NCBI GenBank assembly: GCA_020349885.1
Contig: CP070701.1
Coordinates: 2,117,077 to 2,181,076, forward strand
Reading direction: 5' to 3'
From: Acidobacteriota bacterium
Lineage (GTDB): Bacteria; Acidobacteriota; G020349885
Length of the DNA stretch: 64,000 bases
Part shown: one piece after another, positions 32,866 through 41,341 of the stretch
Numbering within the stretch: the first letter of the stretch is position 1
How the letters are laid out: the number at the start of each line of letters is the position of its first letter
The notes under the pieces: model-generated
Told to the model about the DNA's origin: nothing
Database searches by the model: none
The model's input: only the letters and a program-made list of their open reading frames with translations
Made by a program: the position numbers and the translations under genes

Positions 32866-33965
32866 ACCGAACTCCCATCCAGAACTATGAATACTACCAG
32901 CAGCTGTTGATGAAGAAAGGGGCCCCGTTTGCGGCCCAGTTTGAGATTACGTACCTCTGCAATCTCCGATGCACATATTGTTACAACCCGACCCACGAGT
33001 CCGTCGGGGAGATGACGACGGAGAATGTCATCTACATCCTGGACCAGCTTGAGCGCCTGGGCGTTTCCAAGGTAACGTTCACGGGAGGAGAGTGCATGGC
33101 GCATCCCGATTTTTTCAAGATTCTTGAGGAAGCGCAGCGGCGTCAGTTCATCATCGACATCCTGACAAACGGCACCCTCATCGACCGCGCGGCGGCCGAG
33201 CGCCTGAAGCACTTTCCGATAGAAAAAATATACATAAGCATTCGCGGCGACAACGCCAAGACACACGAAAAAGAAACGGGCGTTCCCGGTTCCTTCGATA
33301 AGCTGCTCAAGGCCTTCGAGCACCTCCAGGACGCGCCGTTCGGCGTGGAGTTCTCATGCAACGTAACCAAGGCGAACCAAAACGAGCTGTGTGGCATCAA
33401 GGCCATTGCCGACCGCTACGGCACCAAAGTCATCTATGACCTGAAAGTCACCGCGCGTGACAACGGCGACACGACCCCACTCGAGAAAAACGTGGATGAC
33501 GAGTTTCGTCGACGCTGGCACTCCAAGGAATTCGATGACCTGTGCGACGAGGACAAGATCCAGGCCCGCGAGCTCAAAGAAGACGAAGGCGTGTGCAGCG
33601 CAGCAATTAAAGGTTTTGCGATAGACCCCTACGGGAACGTCTTTCCCTGCATCATGTGGCGGCGCCCCCTGGGCAATATCCTGCAGCAGGATATTTTCGA
33701 CATCTGGTACGGGGAGAACGCCACCTTGAAGGAAGTGCGTGAGGTGACGGTGAAAATTAAGGACGCTTTCTCCAAAGAGGACCTCAAGTTCGCCCACCCG
33801 TGCGCCGGCATGAATAACCGCGTCACGGGCAACCCCATGGAGATACTCGAAAGCGAAAGAAAAGAGATTGCGCTACGGCGCGAGCGTTACCTTGCGGACC
33901 TGGCCGAGCGCGAAGCTTCCACGCGGGACGGAACCGCTACCGCCGGGGCCGCCGCCCCTTCGTAG
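32856..33965 (+). CDS. Radical SAM/SPASM peptide-modifying enzyme
   Basis: The 369-residue protein has the SAM/4Fe-4S motif CNLRCTYC (~residues 33-40), GGECMAHPDF, and a PqqE/SPASM-like C-terminus with further cysteines (GVCSAAIKGFAIDPYGNVFPC, then HPCAGMN) for auxiliary clusters. Such enzymes form C-C or thioether links or epimerise residues in peptides held by a PqqD partner. The ATG at 32856 is the proper start; the longer frame re-reads the PqqD gene. No precursor is directly adjacent; the 40-residue peptide at 35973 is the best candidate in the window. A strong terminator follows at 34034. Confidence 0.88.
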   Translation: MPLNRTPIQNYEYYQQLLMKKGAPFAAQFEITYLCNLRCTYCYNPTHESVGEMTTENVIYILDQLERLGVSKVTFTGGECMAHPDFFKILEEAQRRQFIIDILTNGTLIDRAAAERLKHFPIEKIYISIRGDNAKTHEKETGVPGSFDKLLKAFEHLQDAPFGVEFSCNVTKANQNELCGIKAIADRYGTKVIYDLKVTARDNGDTTPLEKNVDDEFRRRWHSKEFDDLCDEDKIQARELKEDEGVCSAAIKGFAIDPYGNVFPCIMWRRPLGNILQQDIFDIWYGENATLKEVREVTVKIKDAFSKEDLKFAHPCAGMNNRVTGNPMEILESERKEIALRRERYLADLAEREASTRDGTATAGAAAPS

Positions 33966-34033
33966 GCTGACCTTGCGCCCGCTACGGGGAAGCGGAAGCT
34001 TCCTGAACGCTCAGGCGAGACGTTCCCGAGAAG

Positions 34034-34060
34034 CCGTTCCACGCAAGGAGCGGTTTTTTT
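34034..34060 (+). terminator. Terminator of the PqqD-radical SAM unit
   Basis: CCGTTCC (34034-34040), loop ACGCAA, GGAGCGG (34047-34053) and seven Ts. The stem has seven pairs with one G-T. It separates the radical SAM unit from skp-lpxD. Confidence 0.75.
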
Positions 34061-34123
34061 GGCGCTCCCGAGAACCCGGAAGCCGATCTTGCCGCGGCGC
34101 AAAAAAGCAACAAGAAGGCGCAT

Positions 34124-34152
34124 TTGACTTGCGAGAGCGCGGCGGCTAAATT
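34124..34152 (+). promoter_or_regulatory. Promoter for skp-lpxD
   Basis: TTGACT (34124-34129), 17 bases, TAAATT (34147-34152); transcription from about 34159, 39 bases before the skp ATG. Confidence 0.65.
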
Positions 34153-34197
34153 AATAGCTCATCCAACCGTGACAAACGAATTTAGGAGACAACCATC

Positions 34198-34791
34198 ATG
34201 ATGTACCGGTTACACGCAGTCCTCGCCATTGTGATTGCGGCGGGTGTGCCCGGCACCCCCGCCGCCCAGGAAGCAACCCCTCCCGAGAGCCCCCGGATTG
34301 CGGTGGTTGACCTTTTTCGCATTCTGCAAGAAAGCACCCCCGGCAAGGCGCTCCTTGAGCGCCTCGAAAACGAAGAGGCCGCGAAGAAGAAGGAGTTGCG
34401 CGTCGCCGAAGTGGACATACTTACGCTCGAAGAGCGCATCCGCACGAGTCCGCAGCGGGGGTTGAGTGCGGAGCGCGTCGAAGAACTCAAACAGGATTAC
34501 GAAAAGAAGCTCACCGAATACCGCCGCCAGGCCATGGAAGCCGAGCGCGAGTTCACCGAGCTTCAAAACAAGCAGTTCCAGGAAATCGAGAAAGACATCC
34601 AGCCCATCCTGGAAGAGATTACTAAGGAGCAGAAGCTCGATATAATCTTTGACCGCCCCCAGAGCGGCATCATATATATGCACCAGGCGCTTGACATCAC
34701 GGGCGAGGTCCTCAAGCGCCTGGAGGCGCGCATCATCGAGCAAGAATCGGCCCAGCCCCCGGCGGAAAGCGCAAAACCCGAGGGCAGTTGA
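34198..34791 (+). CDS. skp: OmpH/Skp-family periplasmic chaperone
   Basis: Skp-type chaperones hold unfolded outer-membrane proteins in the periplasm. The 197-residue protein has a signal peptide (~23 residues ending PAAQ), a short strand RIAVVDLFRILQES that is the family's trimer core, a long charged coiled coil (~50-135) and the returning IILDFDRPQSG-like strand (LDIIFDRPQSGIIYM). A short Pro/Glu-rich tail is added. AGGAGA lies 12 bases ahead of tandem ATGs at 34198 and 34201. The stop overlaps the lpxD start (TGATG), the same skp-lpxD order found in many Gram-negative bacteria. Confidence 0.88.
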   Translation: MMYRLHAVLAIVIAAGVPGTPAAQEATPPESPRIAVVDLFRILQESTPGKALLERLENEEAAKKKELRVAEVDILTLEERIRTSPQRGLSAERVEELKQDYEKKLTEYRRQAMEAEREFTELQNKQFQEIEKDIQPILEEITKEQKLDIIFDRPQSGIIYMHQALDITGEVLKRLEARIIEQESAQPPAESAKPEGS

Positions 34792-35855
34792 TGGCCAACC
34801 CCGAGACAACTCGCCGCGCTTCGCGTCCGGCGCAGCGGGTCGGGGCAAGTCCCAGGGGCGGCTTTACCCCGGCCGCTTTGGCGAAACGCCTCGGCGCCCG
34901 CATAAAGGGCCCCGCCAAAAAAACCCGCCTCACCGGCATAGCCACCCTCGAAGCGGCCAAAGCGCACGACCTGAGCTTCTACACCAACCCGCACTACCGG
35001 AGCGCCTTCGAGGCCACGCGGGCTGGTGCCGTCCTCGCGGCCTCCGACGTGAAAGCCCCTGGGAAAACGCTTCTTTTGGCCCGGAACCCCTATCTGGCGC
35101 TGGCTCGGGCCGTGGCGCTTTTTCATCCCGAGCCGTCGCCTCACTGGATCGGCATAAGCAAGGGGGCACGGGTGGCCCCCTCCGCCCGGGTCGGCAAGCC
35201 CGTGAGCATCCATCCCGGCGCCGTAATCGGTGAGCGCTGCCGCATCGGAAAAAGGGCCACCGTCCACGCGGGCGTGGTGGTGGGCGATGACGTCGAGGTC
35301 GGCGAGGATACGACGTTGTTTCCTAACGTCGTCCTCTACCCCCGGACGCGGATCGGGCGCCGCGTGCGCATTCACGCCGGCTCCGTGCTTGGAAGCGACG
35401 GCTTCGGCTACGTCCACGACGGGCGCCAACATGTCAAAATCCCGCAAGTGGGGCGGGTGCGCGTCGAGGACGACGTCGAAATCGGCGCATGCGTCACGAT
35501 AGACCGCGCGACGCTGGGGGAAACGGTCATCGGACGAGGCACCAAAATCGACAATTTGGTGCAAATTGGCCACAATGTCGTCCTCGGCGAGCAGTGCATC
35601 ATTGTGGCTCAGGTCGGGGTGGGCGGAAGCGCACGCTTCGGCAAAGGCGTGGTGGCAGGGGGCCAGGCCGGTTTTGTCGGCCACATAAGCATCGGCGACG
35701 GGGCGCAAATCGCCGCGGGGGCGGGCGTTACGAAAGGCGTGTCCGCGGGGGCCCAAGTGGGCGGCCATCCCGCCCGGCCGCTTGCCGAGTGGCTGCAGGC
35801 GCAGGCCGCCGTGCGCCGTTTGGCCCGAAAAACGCCCTCCAGGGGGCGAAAATAA
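34791..35855 (+). CDS. lpxD: UDP-3-O-acylglucosamine N-acyltransferase LpxD
   Basis: LpxD adds the second acyl chain in lipid A synthesis. The 354-residue protein has the N-terminal uridine-binding domain (FTPAALAKRLGARIKG, TNPHYRSAFEATRAGAVLA) and a left-handed beta helix of hexapeptide repeats. DGFGYVHDGRQHVKIPQVG and IDNLVQIGHNVVLGE with the catalytic His are clear family marks; a C-terminal helix follows. The ATG overlaps the skp stop. It implies that the cell makes lipopolysaccharide. No fabZ, lpxA or bamA is adjacent, unlike the classical cluster. Confidence 0.95.
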   Translation: MANPETTRRASRPAQRVGASPRGGFTPAALAKRLGARIKGPAKKTRLTGIATLEAAKAHDLSFYTNPHYRSAFEATRAGAVLAASDVKAPGKTLLLARNPYLALARAVALFHPEPSPHWIGISKGARVAPSARVGKPVSIHPGAVIGERCRIGKRATVHAGVVVGDDVEVGEDTTLFPNVVLYPRTRIGRRVRIHAGSVLGSDGFGYVHDGRQHVKIPQVGRVRVEDDVEIGACVTIDRATLGETVIGRGTKIDNLVQIGHNVVLGEQCIIVAQVGVGGSARFGKGVVAGGQAGFVGHISIGDGAQIAAGAGVTKGVSAGAQVGGHPARPLAEWLQAQAAVRRLARKTPSRGRK

Positions 35856-35880
35856 AAAGGAAAAAATTGCTATTTTCCTC

Positions 35881-35909
35881 TTGACAATGCCTCAAAAGGA
35901 TGATATGGT
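35881..35909 (+). promoter_or_regulatory. Strong promoter for the small precursor peptide
   Basis: Perfect TTGACA (35881-35886), a 17-base spacer and TATGGT (35904-35909), set in AT-rich DNA just after lpxD. Transcription would begin near 35916, 57 bases before the small gene. Confidence 0.75.
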
Positions 35910-35972
35910 AAAAAGCGCAACGAAGGGTTGCACCTTAAGAACAATACAAAGATCTGACAAGGAGAAGAATTT

Positions 35973-36095
35973 ATGGCGAAATTGCCCTATGAGAAACCTG
36001 TAATTGTTTACGAAGAAGCGATACAGACTGCAGCGGCTACGTGCAACGCAGCGCCGTTGGACCCTCTTTGCTCTATCCAGGGCACGGGCAGTTGA
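35973..36095 (+). CDS. Candidate RiPP precursor peptide
   Basis: This 40-residue gene has its own strong promoter and a textbook ribosome binding site (AAGGAG, seven bases before the ATG). The peptide begins MAKLPYEKPVIVYEEAIQ, then TAAATC, and ends in a 17-residue segment with two cysteines (Cys24, Cys33), Pro28/Pro31 and a Gly/Ser tail. A charged helical leader with KP-x-I-x-x-EE, followed after an Ala run by a Cys-containing core, is the layout of peptides matured by PqqD/radical SAM pairs, and such a pair lies 2 kb upstream. The modification and the cleavage site (perhaps after TAAAT) are inference. No family name is claimed. Confidence 0.68.
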   Translation: MAKLPYEKPVIVYEEAIQTAAATCNAAPLDPLCSIQGTGS

Positions 36096-36221
36096 TTTCA
36101 CGGGCACACATTACAGGCAACATTTCAAAATCACGTAACTTAAGGCAGTTTTAAGCCAAGCTGGCCGTTAGACACGTAGCGTAACAAGCGGCGCCGCAAG
36201 GGCGAGGGGGGGGGTGGTCTT

Positions 36222-39200
36222 ATGCGAGGCGGTGCGTGGTTTGTGTTAATTTCGGCGCTCTCCGCGTGGGGAGGGGGAGCGCTTTGTGCTCAAGAGGGGG
36301 CGGGGGGGCCTTCCTGTCTTCAGCTTCTTTCCAGCGAGGAGGGGTTTTACGAATTTAAGATCACCCCGCCGCAGCCCGATTGGGGCGAGGCCGGGTCACG
36401 CAGAGACGGCCTATGGGAGGGAGACCTGCGCGTGGAGGGTTTTCAGTTGCTTGAGATACCGGGGCACCCCGCCCTTCCCTATCGGGTATGGCGAATTGCC
36501 GTCCCCGAAGGGAGCACCTACCGCTATGAAATCGTTTCCCTCCACTACCGCGAGTTCCGAAACCGCCGCCCGCGGCCGGTCCCGTCGCTCCGCCACACGG
36601 AGCAAGACACCCTAGAGTCCGTCTACGAAGAAGACCCCGCCGTTTACCAAAGCGACGCATTTTATCCCGAATCGCCGGTACTCATTCGCCGGGGTGGCGT
36701 TTTTCGCGGCATCCACTTCGTTTCGCTCGAGGTGGCGCCCGTCCTGATGCATCTGCGCGAAGGGCGAGTTCGGTACTACGACAGGCTGGTCGTGCATCTT
36801 TACGTAGAAGGCGCCGAGACGGAGCCCGCCGAGGAGCCGGACCCCTTCTTTCGGGAAGCGCCGAGGCATTTCCTGAACCCCGAGCAGGCGCGCCGCTATA
36901 AAGCCGGGCGCGCCCGGCGCGAGCCGACTGCTCTCCCCAGCGAGCCGTTCGGCTTCCCCGGCGGACCGGGACTCCCCAGCGGGCCGCTCCCTACGTCCGG
37001 GGAACCGGAAACGGAAGGCGATTCCTACAAATTGACCGTCACGCAAAACGGCGTCTACCGCCTCGACCATGCCTACCTGACGGCCAACGCCCCGGAGCTT
37101 CCGTGGCCCGCCGTGGACCCACGCTACTTCCGCCTCTACAACAAGGGGCAGGAAATTCCGATATACGTGTACGACGCCGGCACCGTGGGCTTGTTCGAGA
37201 GCGGCGAATACCTCGAGCTCTACGCCGAGGGGCACTTCGACGAGAATCTTACCGATCTCTGGGACGAGGGCGACTACACGGACAAAAACGTCTACTGGCT
37301 GCAGCTTGACTCCGCCACGCTGGGCGCGCGCGTCGCGACGCGGGACGGCTCCCCCGTAAACGGCTATACGGCGCCCGCCTATTTTCAAAGCACGCCCCAC
37401 TATGAAGAAGACATCTATTTCGTCAACGGCCCCCCCTACGACCCGGCCGTGTTGCACCCTCCCCGCTGGTACTGGGAGATTACGAGGTACGCGGCTCCGG
37501 GGCCGCTTTACACGTTCCCCATAACCATTCCCTCGGCTGCGGGCGGGACCGCTACGTTTGACTTCAAAATTCAAGGCGCGACGCTACCCGCCGACTATCG
37601 AGTGATCGTGCGCCTAAACGGCACGCAAATCGCCGACGAGGCGTGGACCGGGAGAAATTTCCACACCTTTACGGCGAGCACGTCCCAGGTTCTTCCCGAA
37701 AGCTCCACGCTTGAGATGGAGGTCATGGACCCCACCCCCACCACGGGCTTTATGCATTTCCACGAATTCGATTTGACGTATTCGCGCGACTTCGAGGCCT
37801 ACCAGGACGAGCTGGCGTTCGACTACGGGACAGGCGATCACCGCTTCGCGATCTCGGAGTTCGCGAGCTCCGACGTGACCATATACGACATTTCCGACAA
37901 AACCGCTCCCATCCGCATCGTCAACGCCGACATCTCCGGCCTCGGCCCGTGGACGGCGACGTTCGAGGACACCATCCCGGCGGCCACTTCGTATTCCTAT
38001 TTCGCGGCGTCCGTTTATCGCACGCCCGATTCCATCGTGAAAAACACCCCGTCCGATCTGAAAAACATTCTGAACGGTGCGGACTGGATCGCCATTACGC
38101 CCGACGAGTTCTACAACGACGTCAACCTGGACGACCTCATTGCCCACCGCGCGTTGCAATGTGCCGACATCGATTGTACCAACGGGATTGACGACGACGG
38201 GGACGGCCTGACGGACGAGCTCATGCGCACCATGAAAGTGCGGGTGGAGGACATCTACGACGAGTTTTCCTTCGGCATTTTCACCCCTTACGCCGTCCGG
38301 GATTTCGTCTTTTACGCCTACCACAACTGGACGCCTCCGAGCCCCGCCTACATCCTGCTCGTCGGCGAGGCCACTTTTGACTACAAGAACAACCTCGACA
38401 TGCCCACCATTTACGAGCATGCGCCCACCCCGATGTTCGACAGCAGTGATTGGGCGGGCTCCTACGCCGGCGACGTATGGTACGCCATGGTGGACCCTCC
38501 CGACCCGGGCGATCCCGAGAAGCCCGACCCCGATGACGTCTACCCCGACCTTCACGTGGGGCGGTTCTCGGTGCGAGACGCCTCGGATTTGGCCGTTTAC
38601 ATTGACCGCCTTCTTAACCCCGTGGACGGCTACGAGACAGCACCTCTTTCAGGCGCCTGGCAGGGAAATGCCGTGATGGTATCCGATAACATTAACGACC
38701 CCTCGTGCACCCCCGTTACGTGCACGGGTGGCGGCGGAGATCCCCCGGAATGCATATTTGAACGGGCGCACGACGATTCGGCATTATTCATAGCGGATAA
38801 CGAGCCGGCCGCAACCGTCCAGCAAATCTATTTCGACAAGGACCCTTACTTTGGCTGCAATTCGGACAAAGACTCATGTCCCGCCTGCACCACCAGCGGC
38901 ATAACCACGGACATCCAGAGCGCCATCAACGGGGGCGCCCTCCTAGTAAGCTACATCGGCCACGGAGCCTGGCGGCTGTGGTCGGGTGAAAACATCTTGT
39001 ACGTCGACGACCTGGACGCGCTCACGAACGGCGGCATGGCTCCCTGGGTCATTAACGCCAACTGCTACACGGGCGGCATTCAGGGGCCCGCAAACTACAG
39101 CAAAGACCCGGACTCCCAGGAATGCTTGACGGAAAAGTTTCTCCGCGATATCGTGCCTCCGCTGGTAGACGGCGCCGTCGCCGCTTATTCCCCGTCGGCA

Positions 39201-40706
39201 ATCGGCTTCACCGACGATATATACGGCCCCGTGACAACGATCTTCCAAAGCATCTTCGGACGCGATAAAGACCGCAACCTGGGCACGCTTACGATGAATC
39301 ACCGCATGGTGTTTTTGTTGCCTTTTGAGGCAACTGAGATGATGAAATTCATCCTTCTCGGCGACCCTGTTACGGACCTCGTCCTCCCTGTTCCCGCGCC
39401 GTCGCCCGACCTTCGCGTCCAATCCGTAGGCCACGGCAGCGTAACCCTGGAGTGGGATCCGAGCCCCGACGAAACGAATCCGAACCCCGACCTTACGGTC
39501 ACGGGCTATTACGTGTGGCGCAGCGAGACAGGGAACGAAAACTCCTTCACCAGAATCACCGCAACCCCCGTGCCGGCGGTACTGGGTCTCGTTGTCTATA
39601 CCGACGGAACGCCGGGGTGCGCGGGCAACGCAAATGACTATTATTACTACGTCACGCCCGTCAACGCAGACGGCTTCCAGGGACCTTCGACGCCGCCCTC
39701 TCCCGGCTCCGTCATGGCGACGCCCCTCAATCCCAATCCGCCAGCCCCCCCCGATATGACGGCGGTGCAGGACCTGGAGACGGGGATGCGCCTCAAGGTG
39801 CTCTGGAATGCGAACACGGAGTGCGACTTCCAGAACTACACCATCCACTACGACACGGACTCGGGAGCCCCCTACGCGAATTCGATAACCTTGTGGGATA
39901 TCACGATCACAGAATACGTCGTCGGCAACCTCACGGACGGCAAGAGCTACTGTTTCGCCATGACCGCGACGAACACCTCGAGCAAAACAAGCGACTATTC
40001 CGTGGAATTGTGCGCCACCCCCACGCACACGAAGGGCTACGCGCCGCCTGCGATGATTACGGATCTCAAGGTCGAGCTGAGCAACCCAGGCGGCAAGCCG
40101 CTGCTCAAATGGACGGCGCCCACCACCGATATCTACGGCGATTCCCCCATCGCGCTCGACCGTTTTGCCATCTACCGCCGCGAGGACGGCAACCCCGACT
40201 TTGTGCCCGACCGAAGCTCCGCTTCTCCCGATCGCATCGTTGATAACATACTCTATACAGGGCCGGGCGTCTATACCTATGAAGACATCACGGCGGACAC
40301 CACGGCGGGCGCGGCATACGACGGGTTTTACTACGTCACGGCCTACGATGCCAACTCTCCCGTGGGCGAGTCGAGCGTGAGCCGGCCGCATCCCCAGGGA
40401 GTAAGCGGGGTTATGGTCGAGCCCTTCTTCGGCTGGTACTACGTATCTTGGACTGCACCGGCACCCCTGTTAGACATCGAGGGCAACCTGACGGACACGG
40501 CTCAATATCACGTTTACGGTGAAACGGCCGCCCCCGATTTTCAGCCCGACCGTTACTTCCACACCAACTGGCTTTACTCCACCACGCTCCCACAGGCGTT
40601 CTGCTGCCCAGTTGGTGATGGTTGCGACTTTGAGCATCCCACATGCGTCTCTCTCACCTTCAAGGTCGTGATCGAAGACGTGAAAGGCAACGAGGGCCTT
40701 CACTAA
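36222..40706 (+). CDS. Secreted gingipain-like C25 peptidase with FN3 domains
   Basis: The 1494-residue protein has a signal peptide (~24 residues, ending ALCA), a gingipain-type propeptide (~30-260) and a large C25 region (~265-1060). The catalytic pair is His914 (YIGHGAWRLW) and Cys948 (NANCYTGG), 34 apart as in gingipains, so it should be active. A calcium-loop insert GIDDDGDGLTDE sits near residue 655. Four FN3-like domains follow (~1062 onward), ending abruptly at KGNEGLH with no type IX sorting domain or membrane anchor. The gene starts 126 bases after the precursor peptide, with no terminator between. PorU-like sortase function is less likely given the FN3 tail. Confidence 0.85.
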   Translation: MRGGAWFVLISALSAWGGGALCAQEGAGGPSCLQLLSSEEGFYEFKITPPQPDWGEAGSRRDGLWEGDLRVEGFQLLEIPGHPALPYRVWRIAVPEGSTYRYEIVSLHYREFRNRRPRPVPSLRHTEQDTLESVYEEDPAVYQSDAFYPESPVLIRRGGVFRGIHFVSLEVAPVLMHLREGRVRYYDRLVVHLYVEGAETEPAEEPDPFFREAPRHFLNPEQARRYKAGRARREPTALPSEPFGFPGGPGLPSGPLPTSGEPETEGDSYKLTVTQNGVYRLDHAYLTANAPELPWPAVDPRYFRLYNKGQEIPIYVYDAGTVGLFESGEYLELYAEGHFDENLTDLWDEGDYTDKNVYWLQLDSATLGARVATRDGSPVNGYTAPAYFQSTPHYEEDIYFVNGPPYDPAVLHPPRWYWEITRYAAPGPLYTFPITIPSAAGGTATFDFKIQGATLPADYRVIVRLNGTQIADEAWTGRNFHTFTASTSQVLPESSTLEMEVMDPTPTTGFMHFHEFDLTYSRDFEAYQDELAFDYGTGDHRFAISEFASSDVTIYDISDKTAPIRIVNADISGLGPWTATFEDTIPAATSYSYFAASVYRTPDSIVKNTPSDLKNILNGADWIAITPDEFYNDVNLDDLIAHRALQCADIDCTNGIDDDGDGLTDELMRTMKVRVEDIYDEFSFGIFTPYAVRDFVFYAYHNWTPPSPAYILLVGEATFDYKNNLDMPTIYEHAPTPMFDSSDWAGSYAGDVWYAMVDPPDPGDPEKPDPDDVYPDLHVGRFSVRDASDLAVYIDRLLNPVDGYETAPLSGAWQGNAVMVSDNINDPSCTPVTCTGGGGDPPECIFERAHDDSALFIADNEPAATVQQIYFDKDPYFGCNSDKDSCPACTTSGITTDIQSAINGGALLVSYIGHGAWRLWSGENILYVDDLDALTNGGMAPWVINANCYTGGIQGPANYSKDPDSQECLTEKFLRDIVPPLVDGAVAAYSPSAIGFTDDIYGPVTTIFQSIFGRDKDRNLGTLTMNHRMVFLLPFEATEMMKFILLGDPVTDLVLPVPAPSPDLRVQSVGHGSVTLEWDPSPDETNPNPDLTVTGYYVWRSETGNENSFTRITATPVPAVLGLVVYTDGTPGCAGNANDYYYYVTPVNADGFQGPSTPPSPGSVMATPLNPNPPAPPDMTAVQDLETGMRLKVLWNANTECDFQNYTIHYDTDSGAPYANSITLWDITITEYVVGNLTDGKSYCFAMTATNTSSKTSDYSVELCATPTHTKGYAPPAMITDLKVELSNPGGKPLLKWTAPTTDIYGDSPIALDRFAIYRREDGNPDFVPDRSSASPDRIVDNILYTGPGVYTYEDITADTTAGAAYDGFYYVTAYDANSPVGESSVSRPHPQGVSGVMVEPFFGWYYVSWTAPAPLLDIEGNLTDTAQYHVYGETAAPDFQPDRYFHTNWLYSTTLPQAFCCPVGDGCDFEHPTCVSLTFKVVIEDVKGNEGLH

Positions 40707-40738
40707 TCCTCCCCCGCCCTCTTCCCCGTCTTAATTTC

Positions 40739-40747
40739 TGCTATACT
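40739..40747 (+). promoter_or_regulatory. Extended -10 promoter for the sigma factor operon
   Basis: TGCTATACT combines TGn with TATACT (40742-40747), 16 bases before the ATG at 40763. No -35 box is visible 17 bases upstream, as is usual for extended -10 promoters. Confidence 0.5.
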
Positions 40748-40762
40748 GTATGAGGGTCTTTC

Positions 40763-41341
40763 ATGGTCGAAGACCAGAATCTGGAATTTTCCGTTCGGCG
40801 GGCGCAGCGGGGCGATCGAGAGGCGTTCGAAGAACTCGTGCGCCGCTTCGAAGCTAAAGTGTTTTCGATTGCGCTCAAAATGACGGCCGATCCCAACGAC
40901 GCGAAAGACGTGGTGCAGGAAGTGTTTCTGCGCGTATTCCGGTCGCTCCGCACCTTCGATGCCGCACGCAACTTCGGGGTATGGCTTGCTCGAATTGCCG
41001 TGAATTGCTCCTACGATTGGCTGAGAAAGCGCGGCCGCGGTGACCGGACGGAATCGCTCGACGAGCTTTTCGAAGCCAACCCCGGCGTCCTCCAGTACGA
41101 GCCGTCCGAAACACCGGAGGAGCGCCTCGACCACAAACGCCTGCTGCTTTCTCTCCTCGATGCGCTGCAAGAGCTTCCTCCCAAGCAGCGCGGCGCCTTT
41201 GTGCTGAAGGAGCTGGAGCACTACGCCACTTCGGATGCCGCCTCGATCCTGGAGTGCGACGAAGCCACCGTCCGGCGCCATCTCGCCGAGGCGCGCCGAA
41301 AGCTGCGCAAGGCGATGGAGCGGGCCCTGCCGAAGACATGA
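40763..41341 (+). CDS. ECF-type RNA polymerase sigma factor
   Basis: The 192-residue protein is an RpoE-like sigma factor: region 2 (~17-85) has AFEELVRRFEAKVFSIAL, DAKDVVQEVFLRVFRSLRTF and FGVWLARIAVNCSYDWLRK; region 4 (~130-185) has LQELPPKQRGAFVLKELEHY and the helix-turn-helix TVRRHLAEARRKLR. No anti-sigma gene is adjacent; instead the stop overlaps the start of the first sulfatase/TPR lipoprotein (ATGA), so the sigma factor and three lipoproteins form one operon. Whether it directs its own operon cannot be judged because no second matching promoter is visible. Confidence 0.9.
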   Translation: MVEDQNLEFSVRRAQRGDREAFEELVRRFEAKVFSIALKMTADPNDAKDVVQEVFLRVFRSLRTFDAARNFGVWLARIAVNCSYDWLRKRGRGDRTESLDELFEANPGVLQYEPSETPEERLDHKRLLLSLLDALQELPPKQRGAFVLKELEHYATSDAASILECDEATVRRHLAEARRKLRKAMERALPKT

